Of a DNA stretch of 5,309 nt, positions 1 to 5,309 are shown in pieces. Position 1 is the first letter of the stretch; every line of letters starts with the position of its first letter. The notes beneath the pieces were generated by a model that had not been told where the DNA came from, did no database searches, and was given only the letters and a program-made list of their open reading frames with translations. This DNA comes from Burkholderiales bacterium (GTDB lineage: Bacteria; Pseudomonadota; Gammaproteobacteria; Burkholderiales; Burkholderiaceae_D): the NCBI GenBank assembly GCA_028868455.1, contig JAGWUK010000264.1, positions 1 to 5,309 on the forward strand, written 5' to 3'. The translations under genes and the position numbers were made by a program.

Positions 1-28
1 AAGCCACAGCCAGCGTACAAAGGCGAGC

Positions 29-777
29 ATGTCCAAATCCAAAACCGTCGCCAACAGCGTGCCGCAATTCTGGCGCGATAGCCGCCTGCCATGTATTGAG
101 ACGCGCTATCTGGCTGATGGCCGTCAGGCCAGTTATGGCAAGCATGCGCACCAGACTTTCAGCATCGGTGCGGTGATGGCAGGCGAAAGCAGTTTTGTCA
201 TCGACGATGTCTGCCATCATGTGGCGGCGGGCAGTGTGGTGACATCCATCCCGGCCAGGTGCATGCCTGCAATCCCATTGCTGGTCAATCCTGGTCGTAT
301 TGCATGTTATATGTGGATGCGGACTGGCTGGATGCTTTGCAACGTGAGTTGACGCACGATGCATCTGCCGAATTGTTGCAATTTACTGTGCAAGTTTCGC
401 TCGTTCCTGGTTTGTATCTGGGCTGACTGGCGTTGCATGCCTGTCTTGACGATGCTGGTAACGACTTGCTGAAAAAACAGGAAGCGGCCTTACAGTATTT
501 TTCCGCGCTGCATACGCAATTGCATGCAGTCAATGCAAGCCTGTCGGTGGAAAATCACAAATTGCAACGCGCTGCCGAATTCATCCATACCCATTGCACT
601 CAAGATCTGCGTCTGGAGGCGATTGCGGCCTGCGCGGGTTTGTCGGCTTCGTATCTGTTTCGCGCATTTAAAAACGTCTACGGCCTGAGCCCGCATGCTT
701 ATCTGATCAATCGCCGCATTCAGTATGCGCAGACATTACTGAAACGCGGCGCTGCCATTGCCGATGCGGCGCAATGC
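29..777 (+). pseudogene. AraC-family transcriptional regulator, frameshifted, interrupted and 3'-truncated
   Basis: This is the remnant of an AraC-type activator with an N-terminal cupin-like sensor domain and a C-terminal DNA-binding domain. The start ATG at 29 has an AAGG ribosome site 5 nt upstream. The first frame gives a typical opening (PQFWRD, then KHAHQTFSIG). Near 242-244 one base appears to be missing: the conserved sense continues in the next frame as IHPGQVHACNP and SWSYCMLYVDADWLDAL. That frame meets a TGA at 424-426 and then continues past it without a shift. The first helix-turn-helix is well preserved at about 613-702 (LEAIAACAGLSASYLFRAF, ending in SPHAYL). The coding sense stops after IADAA at about 771-777, where the second helix-turn-helix should begin, so roughly the last 30 residues of a normal protein are absent. 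With three separate lesions a working regulator is very unlikely. The family call is firm; the original target is unknown. Confidence 0.9.
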
Positions 778-789
778 CGTACCCGCATA

Positions 790-977
790 TGCCCAGGCGG
801 CAATCGCTCCATAGCAGATGAAAAAATAAATCAAGGCGAATTGCCAGATTAATGCGCTCTCACTATCGATATAAAACCATCCATCTGCTGCAACAGCGGC
901 AGCAGTGAAGCGGCGATATCCAGACAATCCTGCTTCAGGCTGCTGTGTGGTATCACTTCAAAAATAACGGCGATCAT
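790..977 (-). pseudogene. Antibiotic biosynthesis monooxygenase (ABM) domain protein, 3'-truncated remnant
   Basis: ABM proteins are small (about 100 residues) dimeric ferredoxin-like-fold enzymes, some of which oxidise aromatic polyketides without a cofactor or degrade haem. The start ATG at 975-977 has an AGGA ribosome site 7 nt upstream. The open frame runs 42 codons to a TAA at 849-851. It opens MIAVIFEV, continues KQDCLDIAASLLPLLQQ and reaches MDGFISI, the N-terminal pattern I associate with this family. After GFISI the frame is lost. A segment like the later family motif AAIAAW reappears as GAIAAW at 793-810 in a different frame, so at least one indel has occurred. The sense then ends against the AraC remnant. 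Its start lies 52 bp after the P450 stop on the same strand, suggesting a former P450-ABM operon. The identity is recognised by eye from the N-terminal half only. A truncated 42-residue peptide could still be translated, but would lack half the domain. Confidence 0.68.
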
Positions 978-1029
978 AGTGGGTTCCTGTTGGTGTTTTG
1001 TGAGGTGTCGGACGTTTTTTTCTTCCTTG

Positions 1030-2226
1030 CTAAGCCTGCGTGAATTGCGGGATGCGTCCGTTCAGCGAAGGGCGGTAATGCCATTGCAGCGCCGTGTGCA
1101 GTAAAGACGGATGCGCATGCAGCAAGCCCGGCAAGGCTGCGGCAGCGATGCCCAGCGCCAGCGTTTGCCCGGGGCACGCGTGGCGCCCGTGGCCGAAGCT
1201 GTACAACCGGCGTTGCGAGCGCTGCATGGCGAAGTTGGCCGGATCCGGATTCGCAAGCGGATCGCGATTGGCGGCCGCCAGCAACAACAGAACGGCATCG
1301 CCGCGCCGCAGCTGGACGCCGGCAATCACGCAATCTTGTTCAACGAAGCGCCGTGTATTCTGCACCGGAGAATCGATGCGGCAGACTTCTTCCACCAGGC
1401 TGAGCCAGGCTGCGCCGGGGGCTTCCGTTGCCAGATACGCCTGCAGTTCCGGGCGCTGATGCAGTAGCACCAGCGCGTTGCCGATCAGGCCAGCGCTGGC
1501 TTCGTAGGTTTGCGACAGCAAGCCGATCAGATTGCACAGCAAGGCTTTGCAATGATCCCAGCCGGCGCTTTGCGCTTCGCGCTGAACTCGCGTGATGAAA
1601 TCCGCATCTGCGTCTGGCGGTCTGACATGTTGCCGTACCAGATCGCCGAAACGCTGCAACAATTTTTCTGCCGCGACACTCGCGTCCTGCAATTGCGCGG
1701 CATTGCTGAGCGGCGATAAACATTGCACAAAATCCTTGATCCAGTGGTGCAGCGCAGGCAATTCGTCGGCAGAAAATCCCAGCATATCGCCGACCACATA
1801 CACCGGCAGCGCGTGCGTCCAATGTGTCAGCGCGGCGCCGTCGAATGGCCTTGTCGCGGTGGCCAACTGGTCGGCAAAACAGGCAGTGCGCTGAGCGATA
1901 CGTGTCATGTCCAGCGAGCGCAAGGTCGTTTGCAGGACGCGCTTTGGTATCGCATGTGCGTCGCCCTCGTTCATGCGTATCAACTGGTCAAAGATTTGTG
2001 CAGCGCTGCTGCCGGCGATGGCAGCCGGAATTTTTTCTGCTTGCGGGCGCACCGCACACAACGGTGATGCCAGCACCGCTTCAACGGCGGCAGCGCGGCT
2101 GGCAACCCACAGTTTTAAATCCGGAAACCAGCGCAGCGCATCGCCTTCCTGCAGTTGCGCGTAATACGCATACGGCTGCGGATGGCAGGCGGCAGACAAA
2201 GGATGGAGGAGGGGAAGTGTCGTCAT
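1030..2226 (-). CDS. Cytochrome P450, intact
   Basis: This is a 398-residue soluble bacterial cytochrome P450, a haem-thiolate monooxygenase of normal length for the class. It has no membrane anchor, so it should act in the cytoplasm with a ferredoxin or flavodoxin partner encoded elsewhere; no redox partner is in this window. The haem loop is at residues 344-353 (FGHGRHACPG), with Cys351 as the axial ligand and His349 at the position usually held by Arg or His. The K-helix ExxR motif is Glu280 to Arg283, and NTRRF follows at 290-294. The I-helix reads QTYEAS at 239-244: the acidic residue (Glu242) is kept, but the usual Thr next to it is Ala243, followed by Ser244. I place the start at the ATG at 2224-2226 because GGGTGA lies 5 nt upstream and the protein then opens MTTLPLLHPL. 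A GTG at 2275-2277 would add 17 residues but has no good ribosome site and would overlap the divergent promoter region. The substrate is unknown. The neighbours (ABM remnant downstream, ArsR-type regulator divergent) fit a small oxidative tailoring or catabolic locus. Confidence 0.95.
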   Translation of the reverse strand: MTTLPLLHPLSAACHPQPYAYYAQLQEGDALRWFPDLKLWVASRAAAVEAVLASPLCAVRPQAEKIPAAIAGSSAAQIFDQLIRMNEGDAHAIPKRVLQTTLRSLDMTRIAQRTACFADQLATATRPFDGAALTHWTHALPVYVVGDMLGFSADELPALHHWIKDFVQCLSPLSNAAQLQDASVAAEKLLQRFGDLVRQHVRPPDADADFITRVQREAQSAGWDHCKALLCNLIGLLSQTYEASAGLIGNALVLLHQRPELQAYLATEAPGAAWLSLVEEVCRIDSPVQNTRRFVEQDCVIAGVQLRRGDAVLLLLAAANRDPLANPDPANFAMQRSQRRLYSFGHGRHACPGQTLALGIAAAALPGLLHAHPSLLHTALQWHYRPSLNGRIPQFTQA

Positions 2227-2302
2227 CAAGATCACCCGTAATAAAGAAAGTGGTGGCAGAATAGCGCTTGTTTGCACACTACACTTCGCTCACGGTCAAA
2301 CT
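2227..2302. promoter_or_regulatory. Divergent promoter region between P450 and the ArsR-type regulator
   Basis: These 76 bp separate two genes that point away from each other, so the promoters of both must lie here or just inside the genes. The outer part next to the ArsR-type gene holds short inverted arms GTTTG (2270-2274) and CAAAC (2297-2301) with a 22-bp centre that is not itself symmetric; this could be an operator but is weak. On the minus strand TTGACC (2290-2295) looks like a -35 box for the P450, but no convincing -10 box stands 17 bp downstream. The ArsR-type gene has no clear Shine-Dalgarno before its ATG. The location is firm; the exact sites are not. Confidence 0.45.
2232..2237 (-). 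promoter_or_regulatory. Ribosome binding site that decides the P450 start
   Basis: GGGTGA on the minus strand stands 5 nt before the ATG at 2226. It supports the 398-residue form of the P450 over the longer GTG-started form. Confidence 0.6.
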
Positions 2303-3001
2303 ATGAATGCAGATTACGCCGATACCCAATTAGCCCGGCTGGCGGGCGCGATAGCCGAGCCAGCGCGGGCGCGCATGCTGTGTTGCCTGATGGATGGCCA
2401 TGCCCGCACCGCGACCGAGCTGGCAGCGGTGGCCGAAGTTGGCGCACCGACGGCCAGCGCGCATCTGGCGAAGCTGAAGGAACAAAGGTTGGTCAGCATG
2501 GTAGCGCAGGGCAAGCATCGCTACTATCAACTCGCCAGCGCCGAAGTCGCCGCCGCGGTCGAATCGCTGCTCCTGGTCGCAGGCCTGCCGCGCCCGCGCT
2601 TTACGCCAAACACGCCGGATCGCCTGCGCAAGGCGCGCACTTGCTACGATCACATGGCCGGCGAAATCGCTGTTGAGCTGCATGATGTACTGATGCAGCA
2701 GGGCTGGCTGGTGGCGACGGCCGACGAGAGCAACAGCTATGAACTCAGCGCCAGCGGTGTCGTCGCGCTGGAAAAGCTGGGCGTGGATGTGGCCGCCGCA
2801 CGCAAAAGCCGGCGCCGCTTCGCCTGTGCCTGCCTGGACTGGAGCGAGCGTCAGCCGCATGTCGGCGGCGCGCTGGGCGCCGCCATGCTGGCGCTGATGT
2901 TGCGACGATCCTGGGTAGAGCGCGATCTGGATAGTCGCGCCTTGAGCCTGACACGCGAAGGACAAAAACAATTTAAGCATCAGTTCGGTCTGACGCTCTG
3001 A
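2303..3001 (+). CDS. ArsR-family winged-helix transcriptional regulator with C-terminal extension
   Basis: This is a 232-residue DNA-binding regulator, about twice the length of the minimal ArsR/SmtB proteins. Residues 10-85 form the winged helix: LAGAIAEPARARML opens it, the recognition region is GAPTASAHLAKLKEQRLV (47-64), and the wing is MVAQGKHRYYQL. The C-terminal half has two related-looking segments, ARTCYDHMAG (111-120) and CACLDWSERQPHVGG (175-189). I associate these with a two-domain ArsR subgroup of unknown ligand. The canonical ELCVCD metal site of ArsR/SmtB is absent, although Cys114, His117, Cys175, Cys177 and His186 could form some other site. The gene is divergent from the P450 with 76 bp between starts, so it is likely to regulate the P450 (and formerly ABM) and itself; this is inferred from position. 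Its ATG at 2303 lacks a good ribosome site, but the protein begins where the family usually does. Confidence 0.9.
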   Translation: MNADYADTQLARLAGAIAEPARARMLCCLMDGHARTATELAAVAEVGAPTASAHLAKLKEQRLVSMVAQGKHRYYQLASAEVAAAVESLLLVAGLPRPRFTPNTPDRLRKARTCYDHMAGEIAVELHDVLMQQGWLVATADESNSYELSASGVVALEKLGVDVAAARKSRRRFACACLDWSERQPHVGGALGAAMLALMLRRSWVERDLDSRALSLTREGQKQFKHQFGLTL

Positions 3002-3058
3002 GTCTTGCGCCAGCACGCAGACGTAACGCCCCACCTGATGATGGCGGTGTACTGCGAT

Positions 3059-3124
3059 GGGGGAGTATAGGCAAAAATCGGCCAATTGCGCAGGAGATAT
3101 CTGTGCTTTTAAAAATACTCTCCC
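3059..3124. repeat. Widely spaced imperfect inverted repeat
   Basis: GGGGGAGTAT at 3059-3068 is complementary to ATACTCTCCC at 3115-3124, with one mismatch that becomes a G-U pair in RNA. The 46-nt interval contains the palindrome AGATATCT and an AAAA/TTTT pair that could extend the fold. It could be a leader structure, a protein-binding site or chance. It is not followed by a T-run, so it does not look like a simple terminator of the ArsR-type gene. Confidence 0.35.
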
Positions 3125-3198
3125 TCAGTATTGATATTGATGACGAATCAGCACGCTCGCCGGCGCGAAGCTTGCCGCAATGATGCGCGCCACGCTCC

Positions 3199-3336
3199 AT
3201 GTTGCTGCTCACCCATCTCAAGTCCAAAACCGGCAGACACTGGCAAGTCGTGCCGGGCCGACATATTGAAAAATACGCCGTCCGGCAAAGCGTATGCGTG
3301 GCCAGCTATGGTAAGGTAAGCCCATCGTGTTGTTAA
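3199..3336 (+). CDS. Doubtful small ORF, 45 residues
   Basis: An ATG at 3199 opens a 45-codon frame ending in TAA at 3334-3336 (start MLLLTHLKSKTGRHW, end SYGKVSPSCC). It has no ribosome site, and I recognise no family. The composition looks more like a real protein fragment than the other frames here, so it could be a gene remnant, but chance is as likely. It is listed so that the stretch is documented, not as a confident gene. Confidence 0.12.
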   Translation: MLLLTHLKSKTGRHWQVVPGRHIEKYAVRQSVCVASYGKVSPSCC

Positions 3337-3423
3337 CCCGGACAAACGCTGGTGCTGCCAAGCAGGCGCAGCCTTGTCGGCGCGTTACGGCACTTGCTTT
3401 GTGACTCTCTACACCCAATTCCC

Positions 3424-4194
3424 ATGTGCCAACTGTTAGGAATGAATTGCAATACCCCGACCGACATCGTGTTTAGCTTCACGGGTTTTGCCACGCGCGG
3501 CGGTTTGACGGATGAACACAAAGACGGCTGGGGCATCGCTTTTTTTGAAGGCAATGGTGTGCGGCATTTTGTCGATTATCAGGCTGCCGTCGAGTCGCCC
3601 GTTGCCGAGCTGATCAAACGTTTTCCGATCAAATCCAAAAACGTCATTGCGCATATCCGCAAGGCGACGCAAGGTCAGGTAACGCTGGAAAATTGCCATC
3701 CGTTTGTGCGCGAATGCTGGGGGCGATATTGGGTGTTTGCACACAATGGCGACCTGAAAAATTTCGCGCCGCAACTTGATGGCGCATTTCGTCCGGTCGG
3801 CAATACCGATAGCGAACTGGCATTTTGTTATCTGCTGCAGCAAATGCGCCGCCGTTTTGGCGAGCACTTGCCAGCGATTGATGCGCTCAGCCAATTCATG
3901 CGCGAGATCACGACGGAGATCGCGCAGTACGGCACTTTTAATATGCTCATGTCGAATGGCGAAGCGTTGTTTTCGCATTGCTCGACCAAGCTGTTTTATC
4001 TGGTCCGCCAGCATCCTTTCACGACGGCCGCACTGGCCGATGAAGAAGTCGCGGTGGATTTTTCTGAAGTCACCACACCCAAAGACAAAGTCGCCGTCAT
4101 CGTCACCGAACCGCTCACCAAAAACGAAAACTGGACCCAGTTTGCCGCCGGTGAAATGATCGTCTTTGTCGATGGCGATGTGCTGCCAGTCTGA
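3424..4194 (+). CDS. yafJ: Class II glutamine amidotransferase-like protein (YafJ type)
   Basis: This 256-residue protein has an N-terminal nucleophile (Ntn) glutaminase fold, which releases ammonia from glutamine or hydrolyses a related amide. The physiological substrate of the YafJ group is not settled. The start is the ATG at 3424 because it yields Met-Cys: removal of Met exposes Cys2, the catalytic nucleophile of class II amidotransferases. The frame is open further upstream, but any longer form would bury that cysteine. Family marks follow in order: FATRGG (22-27), DGWGIAF (34-40), AHIRKAT (76-82), NCHPF (90-94), FAHNGDL (105-111, containing the Asn-Gly oxyanion pair) and GNTDSE (126-131). 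There is no synthetase domain, so it is a stand-alone glutaminase-type protein of normal length for the group. The ribosome site is poor (the bases before ATG are CAATTCCC), which may mean weak or leaderless initiation. A LysR-type gene begins 7 bp after the stop, indicating cotranscription. Confidence 0.93.
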   Translation: MCQLLGMNCNTPTDIVFSFTGFATRGGLTDEHKDGWGIAFFEGNGVRHFVDYQAAVESPVAELIKRFPIKSKNVIAHIRKATQGQVTLENCHPFVRECWGRYWVFAHNGDLKNFAPQLDGAFRPVGNTDSELAFCYLLQQMRRRFGEHLPAIDALSQFMREITTEIAQYGTFNMLMSNGEALFSHCSTKLFYLVRQHPFTTAALADEEVAVDFSEVTTPKDKVAVIVTEPLTKNENWTQFAAGEMIVFVDGDVLPV

Positions 4195-4201
4195 GTAAAA
4201 A

Positions 4202-5128
4202 ATGAATCAAAAACTAGCCGATCAACTCGACACCAATCTGCTGCGCGTGCTGCACACCTTGCTGACCGAACGCAGCGTGACGCGCACCGCAATGAAGCTG
4301 GGGCAATCGCAGCCGGCCATCAGCAATATGCTCAAACGCCTGCGCGATATCACCGGTGACGCCATCCTGGTGCGCGGCAAAAACGGCATGACGCCGACCG
4401 AACGCGGCCAATCCCTGTTGCTGCTGGCCAGACAGGGATTGAGCGTGATGGAAAGCATCGCCAGCCCGCCGCCAGCGTTCGTTCCGGCCACTACCGAGCG
4501 CACCTTTCACCTCGGCGCACCGGATTATCTGAGCGCCTTGCTGATACCGTTGATCATGGAAAAAGTCCGCGAACAGGCGCCGCATGCCGGTCTGGTGATT
4601 CACTCGCTGAATGCCGGATTTGATTACGCCACCGCGCTCGAAACCGGCGAACTCGATTGCGTCATCGGCAACTGGCCAGACCTGCCGCCGCATCTGCATC
4701 TGGCACAATTATTCGAAGACGAAGTGGTGTGTATGGTCAACCGCAAACACCCGGTCGTCAGCAAGGGTTTGTCGATCAAGTATTATCTGGAGATGGCGCA
4801 TCTGGCGCCGACGCCGTACATGATGGGACATCGCAGCATCATCGATACAGCGCTGGCCGAGCAAGGCTACAAGCGGCGCATACAGATGACGATCCCGTAT
4901 TTCGGCATGGTGCCTTACGTGCTGTCGCGCACCGACCTGATCTTTACTACCAGCCGCAGTTTTGCCGTGCAATGCGCGACGGACTGGCCGATAGAAATTC
5001 TGCCGATGCCGATCAGCATGCCAAAGATGCAGTTCTTCATGCTGTGGCACGAGCGCGCCCACGCAGCCACCGAAGTCCAGTGGCTGCGCCGCATCGTGGC
5101 CGAATCGTCGGCCAAGGTGCTGGCTTGA
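4202..5128 (+). CDS. LysR-type transcriptional regulator, NodD-like subgroup
   Basis: This is a 308-residue LysR-type regulator of normal length. Residues 8-68 form the winged helix-turn-helix: the recognition part is SVTRTAMKLGQSQPAISNML (25-44), then LVRGKNGMTPTERG (56-69). A linker helix follows, and residues from about 98 (ERTFHLGAPDYLSALLIPLI) to 300 form the periplasmic-binding-protein-like effector domain. The L-LxERSVTR and RGKNGMxPTxRG pattern resembles the NodD/NahR/LinR side of the family, where effectors are often aromatic acids or flavonoids; the ligand here cannot be read from sequence. Such proteins act as cytoplasmic tetramers. The ATG at 4202 is preceded by GAG at 4193-4195, which overlaps the stop of the amidotransferase gene, so translation may be coupled. 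Being downstream in the same direction, rather than divergent, it may regulate a distant operon as well as its own. Confidence 0.95.
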   Translation: MNQKLADQLDTNLLRVLHTLLTERSVTRTAMKLGQSQPAISNMLKRLRDITGDAILVRGKNGMTPTERGQSLLLLARQGLSVMESIASPPPAFVPATTERTFHLGAPDYLSALLIPLIMEKVREQAPHAGLVIHSLNAGFDYATALETGELDCVIGNWPDLPPHLHLAQLFEDEVVCMVNRKHPVVSKGLSIKYYLEMAHLAPTPYMMGHRSIIDTALAEQGYKRRIQMTIPYFGMVPYVLSRTDLIFTTSRSFAVQCATDWPIEILPMPISMPKMQFFMLWHERAHAATEVQWLRRIVAESSAKVLA

Positions 5129-5155
5129 AGTGAGTGGAACGTGGATGAGAAATGA

Positions 5156-5189
5156 CGGTGGCAGTCACGGCTGCCACCGGGCAAGCCCG
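5156..5189. terminator. Hairpin terminator between convergent genes
   Basis: A perfect 9-bp stem, CGGTGGCAG (5156-5164) and CTGCCACCG (5171-5179), encloses the 6-nt loop TCACGG. A second small GC-rich palindrome, CGGGCAAGCCCG (5178-5189), abuts it. The pair lies between the LysR-type stop and the stop of the convergent minus-strand gene, where a two-way terminator is expected. On the minus strand the stem is followed by TCATTTCTC, a modest T-rich tail. On the plus strand there is no T-run, so termination is probably better for the minus-strand gene. Confidence 0.7.
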
Positions 5190-5197
5190 TGCAGCGC

Positions 5198-5309
5198 TTA
5201 TTTGAGGATTTGCAGGTTTTTCAGACGTGCCAGATAGTCAGGGTGTTTCAGACGGCTATCGGACTTCGCTTTGGCCGACAGAAATTGCAGAAAGAAGTAA
5301 GCGAACACC
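5198..5309 (-). CDS. 3' end of an unidentified minus-strand gene, partial
   Basis: The last 36 full codons of a gene that begins beyond the right edge of the window end in TAA (5198-5200). The peptide reads VFAYFFLQFLSAKAK, then SDSRLKHPDYLARLKNLQIL and a final Lys. The hydrophobic opening followed by a charged tail could be the last membrane helix and cytoplasmic end of a membrane protein, but the fragment is too short to say. Support for it being real comes from the open frame to the edge, the even codon use, and the hairpin just past its stop. It is convergent with the LysR-type gene, with 69 bp between stops. I do not recognise the family. Confidence 0.6.
   Translation of the reverse strand, partial: VFAYFFLQFLSAKAKSDSRLKHPDYLARLKNLQILK

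Larger units (their letters stand above)
3002..3423. other. Long intergenic region with no recognisable gene
   Basis: These 422 bp lie between the ArsR-type gene and the amidotransferase gene, both on the plus strand. Reading frames on either strand are short and none resembles a protein I know. The promoter for the downstream pair should be in here, but I see no convincing -35/-10 pair. The AT-rich part at about 3100-3140 (including TATTGATATTGATGA, a short tandem of ATTGAT) is the likeliest control zone. The region also holds the spaced inverted repeat at 3059-3124 and a doubtful 45-codon frame at 3199-3336. Confidence 0.6.

Noticed and set aside
780..927. A hydrophobic minus-strand frame (ALIWQFALIYFFICYG region) that looks like a membrane helix of a LysE-type exporter, a usual neighbour of AraC-type genes.
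   Set aside because: The same DNA upstream, in another frame, opens as an ABM protein with proper start signals, and the GAIAAW part fits the later ABM motif. The hydrophobic run is better seen as an out-of-frame reading of decayed ABM sequence.
1094..2264. Several long open frames on the plus strand opposite the P450.
   Set aside because: They are rich in Arg, Ala, Cys and Ser with no family resemblance, as expected for antisense readings of a GC-rich gene; the P450 on the minus strand carries every diagnostic motif.
2227..2277. A GTG-started 17-residue N-terminal extension of the P450.
   Set aside because: There is no ribosome site for the GTG, the extension would use up the divergent promoter region, and the internal ATG has a good GGGTGA.
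3021..3050. Possible terminator hairpin just after the ArsR-type stop (CGCC and GGCG arms).
   Set aside because: Pairing is patchy, with about four clean pairs, and no T-run follows.
2330..3085. A 251-codon open frame antisense to the ArsR-type gene.
   Set aside because: It lies almost wholly opposite a clear winged-helix regulator, has no recognisable motif, and its composition is typical of an antisense shadow.
3241..3300. Possible promoter TTGAAA (3266-3271) upstream of the amidotransferase gene.
   Set aside because: No acceptable -10 hexamer occurs at 16-18 bp spacing; the match is of the kind expected by chance.

Overview
The window reads as an ordinary chromosomal stretch from a moderately GC-rich Gram-negative bacterium. 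The protein style (a class II amidotransferase of the YafJ type, a NodD-like LysR regulator, a two-domain ArsR regulator) suggests a betaproteobacterium, perhaps of the Oxalobacteraceae. That placement is an impression from the sequences, not a tested assignment. No RNA genes, CRISPR arrays, insertion sequences or phage genes are visible.

Left part (1-2302): a decayed AraC-family regulator on the plus strand (29 to about 777) faces a decayed antibiotic-biosynthesis-monooxygenase (ABM) gene on the minus strand (977 down to about 790). Both lack their 3' ends and meet at a junction near 778-792, as if one deletion removed the space between two convergent genes. The AraC remnant also carries a one-base frameshift near 242-244 and an in-frame TGA at 424-426. 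The ABM remnant loses its frame after about 39 residues. Upstream of ABM, on the same strand, is an intact cytochrome P450 (2226 to 1030), which was probably cotranscribed with ABM.

Middle (2227-3423): a 76-bp divergent promoter region separates the P450 from an ArsR-type regulator (2303-3001), the natural candidate to control the P450/ABM unit. A 422-bp stretch without a recognisable gene follows. It holds a widely spaced inverted repeat and one doubtful small reading frame.

Right part (3424-5309): a class II glutamine amidotransferase-like protein starting Met-Cys (3424-4194) is followed 7 bp later by a LysR-type regulator (4202-5128), so the two probably form an operon. A strong hairpin (5156-5179) separates this unit from the 3' end of a convergent minus-strand gene that runs off the window.

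My overall reading is two working units (ArsR/P450 and YafJ-like/LysR) beside a locus being lost. I see no clearly new system. The most interesting points are the mutual truncation of AraC and ABM, the orphaned P450 with an altered I-helix motif, and the Cys/His-bearing C-terminal domain of the ArsR-type regulator.
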